Shown: piece by piece, positions 1 through 6,904 of the stretch
Numbering within the stretch: the stretch's first letter is position 1
How the letters are laid out: each line of letters starts with the position of its first letter
Made by a program: the position numbers and the translations under genes
Origin: Methylomicrobium sp.
GTDB lineage: Bacteria; Pseudomonadota; Gammaproteobacteria; Methylococcales; Methylomonadaceae
Direction of reading: 5' to 3'
Assembly (NCBI GenBank): GCA_007135635.1
Contig: SLIO01000356.1
Coordinates: 1-9,460 of the forward strand
Length of the DNA: 9,460 nt
The notes under the pieces: model-generated
Seen by the model: only the letters and a program-made list of their open reading frames with translations
Database searches by the model: none
Told to the model about the DNA's origin: nothing

Positions 1-2903
1 GCCGCATCTTCGACGAACTCGGCTAGTAGAGTTTTATGCATGCCTTTCGCGATACCGACCATCGCTTTGACAAAAATCTGATTCTCCCGGTTATTCGGTA
101 AATCACGAATGAACATGCCGTCGATTTTTAGAATATCGACTTCGAGATATTTCAAATAAGCGAAGGTGGAAAAACCGCTGCCGAAATCGTCCAAGCAGAC
201 CGTGCAGCCGGCCTGACGAATCGCTTCGATAAAACGTTGAGCGTCGCGAATATCCGAAACGGCTTCGGTTTCGGTCAATTCGATGATCAAACGGTTCGAA
301 TCGACTCGGCTTTCTTCCAAACAGTGGCGAATAAATTGCGGTAATTCGGGATCGTCGAACGAGCGCCCGGAAATATTAACTGCCAACGACGGCAAGGTGG
401 GATTTTCGCTCAATAAGGCAATACTGCGGCACAAAACCCAACGATCGATTTCCAGTATCTGCCCACTATTTTCAGCGATTGGGATAAACTGCCCGGGCAT
501 GATCAGCTGTTCCGGGTGTTGTAGGTCGCGCATGCGAACCAATACTTCGAAATGACTGAGTTGACCATTATCGACTTGATAGATGCCTTGAAAATGCAAT
601 TCCAATAAGTCTTGACGTAAGGCCTGTTCGATACGTTGCCGCCAAGACATTCTTTCCATCGCCGCGCCGGAATTGTCGCGCTTGGGATCGTAAACTGCCC
701 ATGTGTTTTTTCCATTGGCTTTGGCCTGATACATCGCGGTATCGGCATGGGCCACCAATTCCTCGACCGTTTCTCCATGCTCCGGAAAAAAAGCCAACCC
801 GACACTGGTCGTCAGACGAATATTGGTCCCCCGAAATCGGAACGGAATCGACGCGACGGCTTGATTAATCCGATTCGGCAATACCGAAATATCGTTTTGC
901 GGTTTTAGATAGCTTAATATTGCAAATTCATCGCCGCCCAAGCGCGCGAATATCTCGACCTCGCGCAAAACCACCGAAATTTCCCCGGCTATCCGCACCA
1001 GCACAGTATCGCCGGCTCTATGACCGAAATTATCGTTAATATATTTAAACTCGTCCAAATCGAAATAGATGAGCGCGAATTTATCTTGATTGCGGCACGC
1101 CATCGCAATCATGTGATCGAGCTGTTCTTGAAAACGGTGTCGATTGTAAAGCCCGGTCAACGCATCGTGTTCGGCCAAATAAAGCAATTGTTGAGCGGTT
1201 TGCCGCTCGTGGGTAATATCTTCGTAAATCCACAATCGGCCTAAAATACGCCCCTCGGTATCGGTCACCGGATAAGAAACTTGCGTCAGAATGCGACCGT
1301 CATAGAGATCAAGTTCGAAACGTTCGCTGATTTCATGCGTATCCAGGACTTTCAACACATACTTGGAGGCATGATCGGGGCGCGCAAACCGGTGCGTTGA
1401 ATTTTCCAATACGAATTGAGTCGATTGTCCGACCGGATCCAAATCGTCTTCTATGGCCCACATCCGGCGAAAGGCAAGATTGACGTATTCAATGGCGCCG
1501 GCCTTGTCTTCGAACAAAATACCGATACTCATTGCCGACAACAACGCCGCCATCCGGCCTTGTTCGGCTTCGGCCACGATGCGCAGCTCTCGTTGTTTTT
1601 GTTCAGCTCGGCGTAGGTCATCGAAGGATTGTTGCAGGGCCAACTCAGCTTGTTTCAATTCGGTAATATCTTGCACGGTACCGACGGCGCCAATTAACTG
1701 ATGCTGCCGATCGAACTCCAATTCGGCCCGTTCGCGTAACCATTTAACCTTGCCATTGACCAATGCCCGGTGTTCAATATTGTACTCGGTACCCGTCAAC
1801 GCCGATTGCCAAGCTTGATCGACGAACATTCGGTCGTCTTCGTGGACGCGCCTCAAAAACTCTTCATAGGTCAACGGCGTGCCCGGCGGCACGCCAAATA
1901 TCCGATAAGTCTCGGACGACCATTCCAAACCGTTATCGGCCTGATTTAAATACCAACTTCCGATATGGGCAACACGTTGTGCTCGATTCAAGTTTTCTTG
2001 GCTTTGCCGAAGTGTTTTTTCGATACGACGCCGTTCCTCGACGTCCTGTTTCAATTTTTTGTTCGCACGCTCTAATTGCGCAGTTCGTGCGGCAACTTTA
2101 GTTTCCAGGCGGGCATTCAAATCGGCCAACTGCGCCGATGCTTGAAACTCCCTGTGATGCTTTTCGATATTAACTCGGTATAGCATGATGCCCGTCGCTA
2201 GCGCCATGGCCAAAGCGCACAACGTGCGCAACGCCTCGATAGGAATTCCGGTTGTCGCTGAAAATATCCGGGCGTCGGCAAAGCTTTGTATTGCAAACCA
2301 AGGGGCGTTAACGACCAACCCGGTAAAAAGACTGTAAAAAGCCAGGCTATAGCCAGCCAACAGCATTGCAAAGTTGAGTTTGAGTCTATTTAAATACTGC
2401 CGGTTGCGGTATTCGTAGACTAAAAAAGCGACGCCTGCCGAAGCCGCTCCGGGAAAACCGAGCAAATAGCGAATACCGCTGTCGAATGCAGCAGCGTAAT
2501 TGTGCGATAGCGCCGCCGTTATTCCGGCAATCAGCAGTGAAATAACGGGCAAAAAGCGGATGCGTTTCAACCATCGTCGACTGTTTTCGGAATTAAATAC
2601 CAGTAACTGCCAAAAACGCCGGGCAAATTCGAACAATGCATAAAAGGAAGCGAAGTTTAATAAGTTTCCGAGCAAAGAATTTACTTGAAGGGAATCGTCT
2701 ATTAGCTCCCAGGCGCATTGAAGTTCCTTAATACCATGCAAGATTCCGAAGCGAGCCAGCCAAACCAGTATTGTCGAAAAAGGCAGAACCGAATTATCCT
2801 TGGGTTGTAAATAAATCGCCGCGGCCAGGAATAAAAAAGCCATGCCATAAATTAAATAAACTTCCGTCATGTGTGCCTGAATAAGCGGCGGCAAGGTATC
2901 CAT
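1..2903 (-). CDS. Membrane-bound PAS-PAS-GGDEF-EAL c-di-GMP turnover protein (C-terminus cut by window edge)
   Basis: This frame is open from an ATG at 2903 to the window edge, giving 967 residues. Translating it shows about seven hydrophobic helices (roughly 12-32, 38-57, 76-95, 117-134, 143-163, 176-198, 220-242), a coiled coil (255-303), a PAS domain of the PAS_3 type (about 303-415), a second PAS domain (about 447-565), a GGDEF domain (about 570-740) and an EAL domain from about 765 that is incomplete. The cyclase has DALTGLYNR at 580-588 and intact GGDEF at 656-660. The usual upstream inhibitory RxxD site reads REVE. The phosphodiesterase has EVLVR (786-790) for EALLR, VNIS, ELTETE, DDFG (905-908), LKID and AEFVE, so the main metal and catalytic residues look kept. 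The protein probably senses a membrane or redox signal and makes or breaks c-di-GMP at the inner membrane. Roughly 40-60 residues are missing. The start is supported by GGAG 7 nt upstream. The ligand is unknown. Confidence 0.93.
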   Translation of the reverse strand, partial: MDTLPPLIQAHMTEVYLIYGMAFLFLAAAIYLQPKDNSVLPFSTILVWLARFGILHGIKELQCAWELIDDSLQVNSLLGNLLNFASFYALFEFARRFWQLLVFNSENSRRWLKRIRFLPVISLLIAGITAALSHNYAAAFDSGIRYLLGFPGAASAGVAFLVYEYRNRQYLNRLKLNFAMLLAGYSLAFYSLFTGLVVNAPWFAIQSFADARIFSATTGIPIEALRTLCALAMALATGIMLYRVNIEKHHREFQASAQLADLNARLETKVAARTAQLERANKKLKQDVEERRRIEKTLRQSQENLNRAQRVAHIGSWYLNQADNGLEWSSETYRIFGVPPGTPLTYEEFLRRVHEDDRMFVDQAWQSALTGTEYNIEHRALVNGKVKWLRERAELEFDRQHQLIGAVGTVQDITELKQAELALQQSFDDLRRAEQKQRELRIVAEAEQGRMAALLSAMSIGILFEDKAGAIEYVNLAFRRMWAIEDDLDPVGQSTQFVLENSTHRFARPDHASKYVLKVLDTHEISERFELDLYDGRILTQVSYPVTDTEGRILGRLWIYEDITHERQTAQQLLYLAEHDALTGLYNRHRFQEQLDHMIAMACRNQDKFALIYFDLDEFKYINDNFGHRAGDTVLVRIAGEISVVLREVEIFARLGGDEFAILSYLKPQNDISVLPNRINQAVASIPFRFRGTNIRLTTSVGLAFFPEHGETVEELVAHADTAMYQAKANGKNTWAVYDPKRDNSGAAMERMSWRQRIEQALRQDLLELHFQGIYQVDNGQLSHFEVLVRMRDLQHPEQLIMPGQFIPIAENSGQILEIDRWVLCRSIALLSENPTLPSLAVNISGRSFDDPELPQFIRHCLEESRVDSNRLIIELTETEAVSDIRDAQRFIEAIRQAGCTVCLDDFGSGFSTFAYLKYLEVDILKIDGMFIRDLPNNRENQIFVKAMVGIAKGMHKTLLAEFVEDA

Positions 2904-2910
2904 AAACGAA

Positions 2911-2914
2911 CTCC
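2911..2914 (-). promoter_or_regulatory. Ribosome binding site of the GGDEF/EAL gene
   Basis: On the minus strand GGAG lies 7 nt before the ATG at 2903. This favours that ATG over the in-frame ATG 11 codons further in. No convincing -35/-10 pair was seen in the AT-rich stretch 2915-2964. Confidence 0.7.
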
Positions 2915-2964
2915 AATTTTTATTGTTATTTTTTCGGTTTCGTGTATTTTTTAGGGACGAGTAT

Positions 2965-3124
2965 GAAATAACTTCTTCAAATGTCGGAAGAGGGTTCGGT
3001 GGCTCGCTTGACAGGTGTCGGCGGCAGGGATAGCCGCCGTCAAGCCTACATGGACGTATTCACGGCGTCCTGTCAAGCGAGTTACCGAACCGCCACAAAG
3101 CCTACTACTTGTAGAAGTTATTTC
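2965..3124. repeat. 160-bp palindromic MITE-like intergenic element
   Basis: The outer ends are a perfect 12-bp inverted repeat, GAAATAACTTCT (2965-2976) and AGAAGTTATTTC (3113-3124). A second pair of inverted arms lies inside, 2993-3015 and 3069-3091, matching at 21 of 23 positions and centred on GCTCGCTTGACAGG. At the centre is a compact hairpin, CGGCGGC-7 nt-GCCGCCG (3019-3039). Nested terminal and internal inverted repeats without a transposase gene suggest a non-autonomous mobile element or a dispersed structural repeat. It lies between the 3' end of ppnN and the promoter region of the GGDEF/EAL gene, both on the minus strand. No clear target-site duplication is visible. From memory it resembles intergenic repeats of Methylococcales genomes; this is not verified. 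The remaining spacer up to 3231 holds only a weak inverted repeat. Confidence 0.7.
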
Positions 3125-3231
3125 GTGCATATTCCTTACTATTTCGAGAAGTCATATATTGATTGGCTGTTTTAATTGAGCCAAGTCGCTAAAACTATAG
3201 CATCGACACGGCATCAGACAGCCTCGATGGC

Positions 3232-4602
3232 TTATTTCACGATTCGATAGCACGGAGTATAAGCCTTGCCAGGTAACTTCATACGTTGTTGATTGACGAA
3301 AGAGCTTAACAACTCATCGACCGGCCCCATGATTTCAGCATCGCCCTTGATTTGGAAAAGTCCGTGCTGCTCTATAGACCTAATACCCTCGTCCTTGACA
3401 TTGCCGGCGACGATACCGGAGAATACTCGGCGCAGATTCGCTGCCAAGTGATGCCGTTCCTGGTCTTTATGCAATTCCAATGCTGCCATGCTTTCGTGGG
3501 TCGGATTGAAGGGCTGTTGAAACTCGGGACTGATTTTCAAAGCCCAATTGAAATAATAAGCGTCCTCACGCTGCTGGCGGAATTCACGAACTTGCCGCAT
3601 GCCTTCTTTCATATCGCGCGCGACACGGGACGGTTCGTCGATGATGATTTTGTAACGTTGTTGCGCGGCCAATCCCAAGGTATCGCCGATAAAACGGTTG
3701 ATTTGCTTGAAATACTCTTCGGCGCTTGCCGGTCCGGTAAAGATCAGCGGAAACGGAATATCTTTGTTGGCGGGATGCAGCAAAATACCCAATAAATACA
3801 AAATTTCCTCGGCTGTGCCGACTCCGCCCGGGAATACGACGATACCATGGCCGGCCCTTACGAAAGCTTCGAGCCGTTTTTCGATATCCGGCATGATCAC
3901 CAAATCGTTAACGATCGGATTGGGCGCTTCGGCGGCTATAATCCCAGGCTCGGTGATACCGATATAATGGCCGGTACCGATACGCTGTTTGGCATGCCCG
4001 ATCGTTGCGCCTTTCATCGGCCCCTTCATAGCGCCCGGCCCGCAACCGGTGCAAATATCCAGACCCCGCAAGCCCATTTGATAACCGACCACTTTGGAAT
4101 AATCGTATTCTTCTCGCGAAATTGAATGACCGCCCCAGCAAACCACTAATTGCGGCGGCTTGTCGGCTTTCAAAATAACGGCATTACGCAGTATATGAAA
4201 CACCGCATTGGTTACACCTTCGGAACTTTGCAGATTGAATTTCGGGTTACTGTTGATCTCGTCGCTGACATAAATGATATCGCGCAAAACAGCAAACAAA
4301 TGCTCTTTGATGCCTTTGATCATATGACCGTCGACGAATGCGGTGGCCGGTGCTCCTTTTACTTCGAGTTTGATACCTCGCTCTTCTTGTAGAACGCGGA
4401 TTTCAAAGGATTTATAACGTTCGAGCAGTTCCTTGCCGTCATCCATATAATTGCCGCAATTCAACACCGCTAGCGAGCAATTGTGCAGTAAGCGGTAAAG
4501 CCCGCCTTGACTGGTATCGAGTAATTTGTTGACTTCGGTTTTGGACAAAACGGCCAAGTGACCGGCCGGAGAGATTCTTGCGTCTACGACATCGTGTTTC
4601 AT
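3232..4602 (-). CDS. ppnN: Pyrimidine/purine nucleotide 5'-monophosphate nucleosidase PpnN (LOG family)
   Basis: This 456-residue protein has the length and layout of PpnN (formerly YgdH; about 454 residues in E. coli). It has an N-terminal DUF4478-type domain (about 1-145), a Rossmann-like LOG domain (about 146-330) and a C-terminal DUF3412-type domain (about 335-456). The LOG signature is plain: CWGGHSIS at 155-162, GCGPGAM at 186-192, EKR at 241-243 and PGGVGTAEE at 258-266. The family hydrolyses the N-glycosidic bond of nucleoside monophosphates to free base and ribose 5-phosphate in the cytoplasm. The E. coli enzyme is stimulated by (p)ppGpp and rebalances purine pools in stress. The gene appears to be transcribed alone, with a promoter at 4669-4697 and AAGGAAA just before its ATG. 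No truncation or lost catalytic motif is seen. A cytokinin-type LOG is unlikely given the full three-domain length. Confidence 0.95.
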   Translation of the reverse strand: MKHDVVDARISPAGHLAVLSKTEVNKLLDTSQGGLYRLLHNCSLAVLNCGNYMDDGKELLERYKSFEIRVLQEERGIKLEVKGAPATAFVDGHMIKGIKEHLFAVLRDIIYVSDEINSNPKFNLQSSEGVTNAVFHILRNAVILKADKPPQLVVCWGGHSISREEYDYSKVVGYQMGLRGLDICTGCGPGAMKGPMKGATIGHAKQRIGTGHYIGITEPGIIAAEAPNPIVNDLVIMPDIEKRLEAFVRAGHGIVVFPGGVGTAEEILYLLGILLHPANKDIPFPLIFTGPASAEEYFKQINRFIGDTLGLAAQQRYKIIIDEPSRVARDMKEGMRQVREFRQQREDAYYFNWALKISPEFQQPFNPTHESMAALELHKDQERHHLAANLRRVFSGIVAGNVKDEGIRSIEQHGLFQIKGDAEIMGPVDELLSSFVNQQRMKLPGKAYTPCYRIVK

Positions 4603-4604
4603 AC

Positions 4605-4611
4605 TTTCCTT
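4605..4611 (-). promoter_or_regulatory. Ribosome binding site of ppnN
   Basis: On the minus strand AAGGAAA lies immediately before the ATG at 4602, with only 2 nt between; the AGGA core is 4-5 nt from the start. It supports the start chosen for ppnN. Confidence 0.65.
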
Positions 4612-4635
4612 GGGTATATTCCGCTATTTACAGAG

Positions 4636-4655
4636 GAGCATGGGGCATCATGCTC
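4636..4655 (-). promoter_or_regulatory. Hairpin in the ppnN 5' leader
   Basis: GAGCATG (4636-4642) and CATGCTC (4649-4655) form a perfect 7-bp stem with a 6-nt loop. If transcription starts near 4662, the hairpin sits at the very 5' end of a roughly 60-nt ppnN leader. It has no T-run on the minus strand, so it is not an ordinary terminator for the gene upstream. It could protect the transcript or act in regulation; this is inferred from position only. Confidence 0.35.
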
Positions 4656-4668
4656 AAGTCGGTTTTAT

Positions 4669-4697
4669 TTATTAAAGTCTTTGCTATGCAATGCCAA
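4669..4697 (-). promoter_or_regulatory. Sigma-70-like promoter of ppnN
   Basis: On the minus strand TTGGCA (4697-4692) and TAATAA (4674-4669) are separated by exactly 17 nt. Each hexamer keeps most consensus positions. The predicted start of transcription, near 4662, gives a leader of about 60 nt before the ppnN ATG. Confidence 0.5.
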
Positions 4698-4737
4698 GAG
4701 CCATAACACATCCTAAATGCTTTATTTAGAATAACGC

Positions 4738-4968
4738 TTATTTTTCATGACTGGCTTTCTGCTCCGGCTCAAATGCTTCGTTTTCAACAGACGCCTGCTC
4801 GGCATTAAGCGTGCGCATTTCTTTTAAGATGGATCGCAAAACACGCGTTTGCTGGTCTTGCTTCGCCTTGATGCCGAACACGGCAAAGGGCAGTAATGTC
4901 CATAACATGACCACTAAAATTAGCACAACCAAACCGGCTATGTGTAAATGAGGTAATAAATCAGTCAT
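4738..4968 (-). CDS. Small single-helix membrane protein, conserved function unknown
   Basis: I do not recognise a named family for this 76-residue protein. It has a short N-terminus, one strong hydrophobic helix (about 10-32, rich in V, L and I, ending at FGIKAK) and a charged, probably helical tail (about 34-76) rich in E, K and Q. The likely topology is a membrane anchor with a cytoplasmic tail. It begins 67 nt after the end of the DUF3014 gene on the same strand, with no terminator seen between, so co-transcription is likely. The ATG lacks a clear Shine-Dalgarno sequence; the preceding ATG is out of frame. A bitopic protein that partners the DUF3014 protein is one guess from context. The hydrophobic-then-charged pattern supports a real gene, but codon evidence from 76 codons is limited. 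Confidence 0.7.
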   Translation of the reverse strand: MTDLLPHLHIAGLVVLILVVMLWTLLPFAVFGIKAKQDQQTRVLRSILKEMRTLNAEQASVENEAFEPEQKASHEK

Positions 4969-5035
4969 CGTTTAATATCATGGTTAGTCATCAAGAAGTG
5001 TTTATCGTAGGCTAATTGGTTGAACCTGGCATTTT

Positions 5036-5896
5036 TTAATTCGTCTCGTTCATGTTTATCAAGGCCTCGATTAATAAACGTAATTTATTTTGAATAATAC
5101 GGGTATTTTGCGGCCCCATTCTAAGCATTTGTTTTTGAACGGGACTAAGTGCTTCCAGATCATTATCAGCAAATTGATACAAAACCGACGGTTTAACTAA
5201 CGCAATGCGCGTTTCGATAATCGGTGCCGATAAAATTACGGCGCCTGCTTTTTTGATCAAATCTTCTAATCGATAATGGTCCGGATAGCCGAATTGTGCA
5301 AAGACTTCTTGGCAAAGCGGTCTGACTGTTTGATAAAGCGTCAGAACATCTTGGACATTGATCGAATCTATCGCTTCGGCGAACGCGTTATAACGCTGAT
5401 AACTTTTGGGCGGAAGATAAAGTCCTTGTGGGTCTTCCTCTGCAATGAACGGTTCATTCAAGTTGAGCCAACGCATGTGCTTATAAAGACGCTGGCCTTG
5501 AGAAAAGTCGTTGATTATCAATATAATCTTGCGAATCTGTTTATCTGTTTTCAACCAGACGGCGAGTTCAGGCGACAATTCAGCCAACTTAACGTCTATA
5601 AAGTTGTCGCTTTCTTTGAGGTTAGGTAAAGGAGTAAACCCCATTTCTCTAGTATCGGCTTGTTCAATGTTTCTTCTCAATTCGTTATCCGGCAATAAGT
5701 CGAGCTCCGAAGCCTCATCAAGCTTTTTTGCCAATGGAACCGGCAACTCATAGGTTTGTAAGGCTATCTCGGGCTCAATCGTCTGTGTCGAACGCCAATA
5801 TAGCCATGCGCCCGCGACGGTAATTAATAGCAGAATTAACAAGAAAATGATCATTCCGATCGGTTTTTTTCGTTGATACAGATCATAACGCCTCAT
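5036..5896 (-). CDS. DUF3014 domain-containing membrane-anchored protein
   Basis: This 286-residue protein has a basic N-terminus (RRYDLYQRKK), one membrane helix at about 13-34, a linker, and a globular domain from about 90 to the end. The C-terminal half carries the pattern I associate with DUF3014: a segment around YQRYNAFAEAIDSI, then FGYPDHYRLEDLI, an ETRIALVKPSVLYQFAD stretch, and LEALSPVQKQMLRMGPQNTR near the end. The positive-inside rule places the large domain in the periplasm. The family's biochemical role is not known to me. A good ribosome binding site (AAAGGTGA, 5901-5908) lies 4 nt before the ATG, and a perfect TATAAT lies upstream. It is transcribed away from the lipid-related genes, sharing the 5897-6103 divergent region, and is followed by a small membrane protein gene. 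Confidence 0.85.
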   Translation of the reverse strand: MRRYDLYQRKKPIGMIIFLLILLLITVAGAWLYWRSTQTIEPEIALQTYELPVPLAKKLDEASELDLLPDNELRRNIEQADTREMGFTPLPNLKESDNFIDVKLAELSPELAVWLKTDKQIRKIILIINDFSQGQRLYKHMRWLNLNEPFIAEEDPQGLYLPPKSYQRYNAFAEAIDSINVQDVLTLYQTVRPLCQEVFAQFGYPDHYRLEDLIKKAGAVILSAPIIETRIALVKPSVLYQFADNDLEALSPVQKQMLRMGPQNTRIIQNKLRLLIEALINMNETN

Positions 5897-5900
5897 GTTC

Positions 5901-5908
5901 TCACCTTT
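5901..5908 (-). promoter_or_regulatory. Ribosome binding site of the DUF3014 gene
   Basis: Minus-strand AAAGGTGA ends 4 nt before the ATG at 5896. It supports that start codon. Confidence 0.65.
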
Positions 5909-5931
5909 TATTATTATGTACTTTCATCTTA

Positions 5932-5944
5932 GGTATTCAATACC
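5932..5944. repeat. 13-bp palindrome in the DUF3014 leader
   Basis: GGTATTCAATACC is a perfect 6+1+6 palindrome lying between the predicted DUF3014 transcription start and its ribosome binding site. It could be an operator half-site pair or chance. Confidence 0.3.
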
Positions 5945-5969
5945 GGGCACCATTATGACAAGTTAGTGC

Positions 5970-5975
5970 ATTATA
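5970..5975 (-). promoter_or_regulatory. -10 element (TATAAT) for the DUF3014 gene
   Basis: A perfect TATAAT is present on the minus strand about 75 nt before the DUF3014 ATG. The region 16-18 nt upstream is A-rich (TAAAAA) and does not match a -35 consensus, so an activator may be needed or the site may be weak. Confidence 0.4.
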
Positions 5976-6001
5976 GGTAATCAGTAGTTGGCTTTTTACA
6001 T

Positions 6002-6017
6002 AAGATAGCCCTATCTT
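6002..6017. promoter_or_regulatory. Operator-like dyad in the divergent intergenic region
   Basis: AAGATAG and CTATCTT form perfect 7-bp inverted arms with a 2-nt spacer. The dyad lies between the DUF3014 -10 element and the putative Pho box of the phosphoesterase gene, a position suited to a dimeric regulator acting on one or both genes. No regulator can be named. Confidence 0.35.
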
Positions 6018-6025
6018 TCATAAAA

Positions 6026-6070
6026 ACGTCATCGAACGGTTAACAAGCTGTAACATTATCCCGGTAATTT
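6026..6070 (+). promoter_or_regulatory. Putative Pho-regulon promoter of the PlcP-like gene (degenerate Pho box plus -10)
   Basis: Three heptamers, ACGTCAT (6026-6032), CGGTTAA (6037-6043) and CTGTAAC (6048-6054), recur at exact 11-bp spacing. Compared with the PhoB consensus CTGTCAT/C they match at about 5, 4 and 5-6 of 7 positions. A -10-like TAATTT (6065-6070) begins exactly 10 bp after the last heptamer, the arrangement seen in E. coli pho promoters where PhoB replaces the -35 contact. The predicted leader is about 27 nt. On its own the array is weak; the much better array upstream of the PAP2 gene raises its credibility. Confidence 0.45.
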
Positions 6071-6103
6071 AGCCGCCACATACCGTTTTTGGGATCAATT
6101 ACA

Positions 6104-6901
6104 ATGAAACTACATTACCGTTCCATTTGGATATCCGACACGCATCTCGGCACCCGGGGTTGTAAGGCCGAATATTTGCGCGACTTTCTCGATCATACCG
6201 AATCCGATTATCTGTATTTAGTCGGCGATATCATTGATTTTTGGAAATTCAAAACCGGCGCTTATTGGCCGATGCTGCATAGCGATATCGTGCAGCGCAT
6301 CATCAATAAAGCGCAAAACGGCACCCGGGTCATCTATATTCCGGGCAACCACGACGAAGTATTTCGCAAGCATGCAGGCATGCATTTCAACGGCATCGAT
6401 ATCCAACTGAATGCTGTCCATACCACCGAAGACGGACGAAAATTTTTTGTCTTGCACGGCGACGAGTTCGATAGCATCGTTTGCCATAACAAAAGTCTTG
6501 CCTATATCGGCGGCGAAGCCTATGAAGTCTTGTTGTTGGTCAACCGCTGGTTTAATGCCATACGCACTCGATTAGGCTATAAATATTGGTCTTTATCCGC
6601 GTTTCTAAAACACAAGGTCAAAAACGTGGTCAGCTTTATGACCAATTATCAGCACATTTTGAGCCTCGAGGCACAAAAACGCAAAGTGGACGGCATTATT
6701 TGCGGCCATATTCATCATGCCGATATCGCCACGATGGAATTCGGTAAAACCTATTGCAATTGCGGCGATTGGGTCGAAAGTTGCACTGCGCTAACCGAGG
6801 ACGAACACGGTACTATCAGCATCGTTCGTTGGCTCGAAGATAGCCATGTGTTGCTCGACAATGCCGTCGGCGAAGTCACAGGAATTGCGCAAGCGGCTTA
6901 A
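6104..6901 (+). CDS. PlcP/LpxH-like metallophosphoesterase (probable phospholipase C of lipid remodelling)
   Basis: This 265-residue calcineurin-like phosphoesterase carries the full two-metal motif set: DTH (12-14), GDIID (41-45), GNHDE (81-85), HGDEFD (118-123), GHIHH (201-205) and NCGDWVES (219-226). Automatic annotation would probably call it UDP-2,3-diacylglucosamine hydrolase. Canonical LpxH has GNRD where this has GNHD. The ISDTHLGTRGC opening, the HKVKN stretch and the GDWVES ending match my recollection of the PlcP group (Sinorhizobium SMc00171 and marine homologues), Mn-dependent enzymes that cut phospholipids to diacylglycerol and a phosphorylated head group. No signal peptide is seen, so it probably acts at the cytoplasmic face of the membrane. 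I chose the ATG with GGGA 9 nt upstream; a TTG at 6089 would add five residues and overlap that site. A Pho-like promoter precedes it. The family is firm; the substrate is inferred. Confidence 0.88.
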   Translation: MKLHYRSIWISDTHLGTRGCKAEYLRDFLDHTESDYLYLVGDIIDFWKFKTGAYWPMLHSDIVQRIINKAQNGTRVIYIPGNHDEVFRKHAGMHFNGIDIQLNAVHTTEDGRKFFVLHGDEFDSIVCHNKSLAYIGGEAYEVLLLVNRWFNAIRTRLGYKYWSLSAFLKHKVKNVVSFMTNYQHILSLEAQKRKVDGIICGHIHHADIATMEFGKTYCNCGDWVESCTALTEDEHGTISIVRWLEDSHVLLDNAVGEVTGIAQAA

Positions 6902-6904
6902 CCG

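Noticed and set aside
2981..3175. 64-codon plus-strand frame between the c-di-GMP gene and ppnN
   Set aside because: It lies almost wholly inside the palindromic element, has no good ribosome binding site and its composition follows the repeat.
3163..3184. Inverted repeat TTGGCT/AGCCAA after ppnN as a terminator
   Set aside because: Only 6 bp, AT-rich loop and no T-run following on the minus strand.
3352..3795. 147-codon plus-strand frame opposite ppnN
   Set aside because: Antisense shadow of a strongly supported gene, with no ribosome binding site or domain.
4713..4729. CTAAAT/ATTTAG hairpin just after the 76-residue minus-strand gene
   Set aside because: Entirely AT-rich 6-bp stem with no T-tract; not a convincing terminator.
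6089..6103. TTG start adding five residues to the phosphoesterase
   Set aside because: It would place the start codon on top of the only Shine-Dalgarno-like GGGA; the ATG at 6104 gives the usual family N-terminus a few residues before ISDTHLG.
6104..6901. Canonical LpxH of lipid A synthesis
   Set aside because: GNHD instead of GNRD, longer C-terminal half and a phosphate-responsive neighbourhood fit the PlcP-like group better; kept as an alternative only.
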